In this document: positions 63,235 to 64,000 of the stretch, in pieces
How the letters are laid out: the number at the start of each line of letters is the position of its first letter
Position numbering within the stretch: the stretch's first letter is position 1
Assembly (NCBI GenBank): GCA_051418055.1
Contig: JBPRGH010000007.1
Span: forward strand, 124,001 to 188,000
Source: JBPRGH01 sp051418055
GTDB lineage: Bacteria > Bacteroidota > Bacteroidia > Cytophagales > Cyclobacteriaceae
DNA length: 64,000 bases
Direction of reading: 5' to 3'
Made by a program: the position numbers and the translations under genes
The notes under the pieces: generated by a model
Seen by the model: only the letters and a program-made list of their open reading frames with translations
The model's database searches: none
What the model was told of the DNA's origin: nothing

Positions 63235-63828
63235 ATGATGATACCTGAAGAGCTCATTGAACAGTATGGAGGCAAAAAGATTGCTTATCGCAAAGGAGAA
63301 ATACTATTCGATAAAGATACAGAAGCTATAAATTATTATCAGGTGGCTTCCGGACAGGTAAAAATGAGCAACTATAATCTTGAGGGTCAGGAATTTATTC
63401 AGGGTATATTTTCAAAAGGGCAAAGCTTTGGTGAACCGGCATTATTCGGAGAATTTAAATATCCGGCCAGTGCCGTGGCTGTTACCAATGCTAAGGTTTA
63501 TAAATTAACTAAAAACCACTTCTTCCATTTGCTGGAGGAAAATTTCCATATTCATAAGAAATTTAATTACGAGCTTAGCCAGCGCCTGCGGTACAAAGGA
63601 ATGATCCTGAATGAGGTCTCCTCCCATCCACCGGAACACCGCCTGTTGACTCTGATAAATTACCTGAAGAGGAAAAACAATCACGATTCCAACTTTATTG
63701 TCCCCTACACACGACAGCAGCTTGCTGATATGACCGGCTTACGAGTTGAAACCGTTATCAGGACTATTAAGAAAATGGAGCTGGATAATAAGCTGAAGAT
63801 CGTTGACCATAAAATTGTGGTAGCATAG
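63235..63828 (+). CDS. Crp/Fnr-family transcriptional regulator
   Basis: 197 residues: cyclic-nucleotide-binding-type beta roll (about 20-120), long dimer helix, and a C-terminal HTH. The recognition helix LRVETVIRTIKKM keeps the Glu and Arg used by FNR (E209/R213) to read the TGA core, with Ile in place of Ser212. The N-terminus has no cysteines, so it is not a [4Fe-4S] FNR; it fits NnrR/DNR-type NO-responsive or ligand-independent members. It is encoded about 3 kb from the nos promoters and is the likely activator of the ATGAY-N4-ATCAT sites. Confidence 0.88.
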   Translation: MMIPEELIEQYGGKKIAYRKGEILFDKDTEAINYYQVASGQVKMSNYNLEGQEFIQGIFSKGQSFGEPALFGEFKYPASAVAVTNAKVYKLTKNHFFHLLEENFHIHKKFNYELSQRLRYKGMILNEVSSHPPEHRLLTLINYLKRKNNHDSNFIVPYTRQQLADMTGLRVETVIRTIKKMELDNKLKIVDHKIVVA

Positions 63829-63902
63829 AGCCAGGAGCCAAGAGCAAGGAGTTTAGAGCATCAGGTACTACTCTTTGCTCTTTGCCCTTAGCACTATGCA
63901 AA

Positions 63903-64000
63903 TTAACCGCAGGTAGTGTGTCCGCAGCTTTTACATTTTAAACAACCTTCTTCATAAACCACACCATTTTCATCCCCACAGCTCGGACAGGAATGATCAA
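63903..64000 (-). CDS. C-terminal fragment, probable B12-dependent ribonucleotide reductase
   Basis: The window's right edge holds the last 32 codons of a minus-strand gene ending in TAA at 63905-63903. The readable peptide contains CPSCGDENGVVYEEGCLKC and ends KSCGHTTCG, a four-cysteine zinc ribbon of the kind that closes NrdJ (adenosylcobalamin-dependent ribonucleotide reductase). The body of the gene lies outside the window. Identification rests on this tail alone. Confidence 0.55.
   Translation of the reverse strand, partial: DHSCPSCGDENGVVYEEGCLKCKSCGHTTCG

Noticed and set aside
63830..63890. Low-complexity GAGC-rich stretch between the Crp/Fnr gene and the right-edge gene as an attenuator
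   Set aside because: No stable stem-T-run structure is visible; it matches the general word-repeat spacer style.

Overview
The window is a chromosomal segment of a Bacteroidota bacterium, most likely a Cytophagales-type gliding or marine relative. Evidence: AT-rich DNA, many promoters with the Bacteroidota -7 element TAnnTTTG, two large secreted proteins ending in type IX secretion (Por) sorting domains, a CrtY-type lycopene cyclase, GTG/TTG starts, many lipoproteins, and AT-rich spacers built from degenerate repeated words. No tRNA, rRNA, prophage, insertion sequence or CRISPR array was found. Every intergenic gap is under 300 bases, and no broken gene was seen.

Layout. 1-9.2 kb: an edge-truncated outer-membrane barrel, a hotdog thioesterase, lycopene cyclase, then a minus-strand operon (hybrid histidine kinase, CheY-like regulator, small protein, PhnP-like hydrolase, RqcH-like ribosome quality-control factor), miaA, and a thioredoxin-fold protein. 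9.4-24.5 kb: valS, a DUF819 permease, a Nudix hydrolase, an M43 metalloprotease, several lipoproteins, a SIMPL protein and a MacB-like permease. 24.5-33.8 kb: a very large BNR-repeat secreted protein, pdhB, a barrel protein, ffh and moeA. 33.8-45.8 kb: a phased hairpin array, a kinase/regulator pair, an RlmL-like methyltransferase, small methyltransferases, queD, ogt, gamma-glutamyltransferase and a YkuD-type transpeptidase. 46-49.6 kb: metal homeostasis (two CDF exporters, one ZIP) and a hemerythrin protein.

49.7-60.6 kb is the coherent accessory system: a nitrous-oxide-reduction and nitric-oxide-defence island. One long minus-strand operon runs lipoprotein cytochrome c, nosZ (clade II, Sec/lipoprotein), nosL (fused to a membrane domain), nosD, nosF, nosY, an NnrS-like membrane protein, a group III truncated hemoglobin and a heme-copper-oxidase-like membrane protein. 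A second, membrane-anchored cytochrome c is divergent, and the Fe-S repair protein Ric lies downstream. No nitrite or NO reductase is in the window.

The promoters of the nos operon, the divergent cytochrome c and ric each carry an FNR/NnrR-type palindrome (ATGAY-N4-ATCAT) whose centre is exactly 29.5 nt from the first base of a TAnnTTTG element. A near-match with the same geometry precedes queD. A Crp/Fnr-family regulator without Fe-S cysteines is encoded at 63.2 kb and is the obvious candidate activator. The right edge holds the zinc-ribbon tail of what looks like a B12-dependent ribonucleotide reductase.
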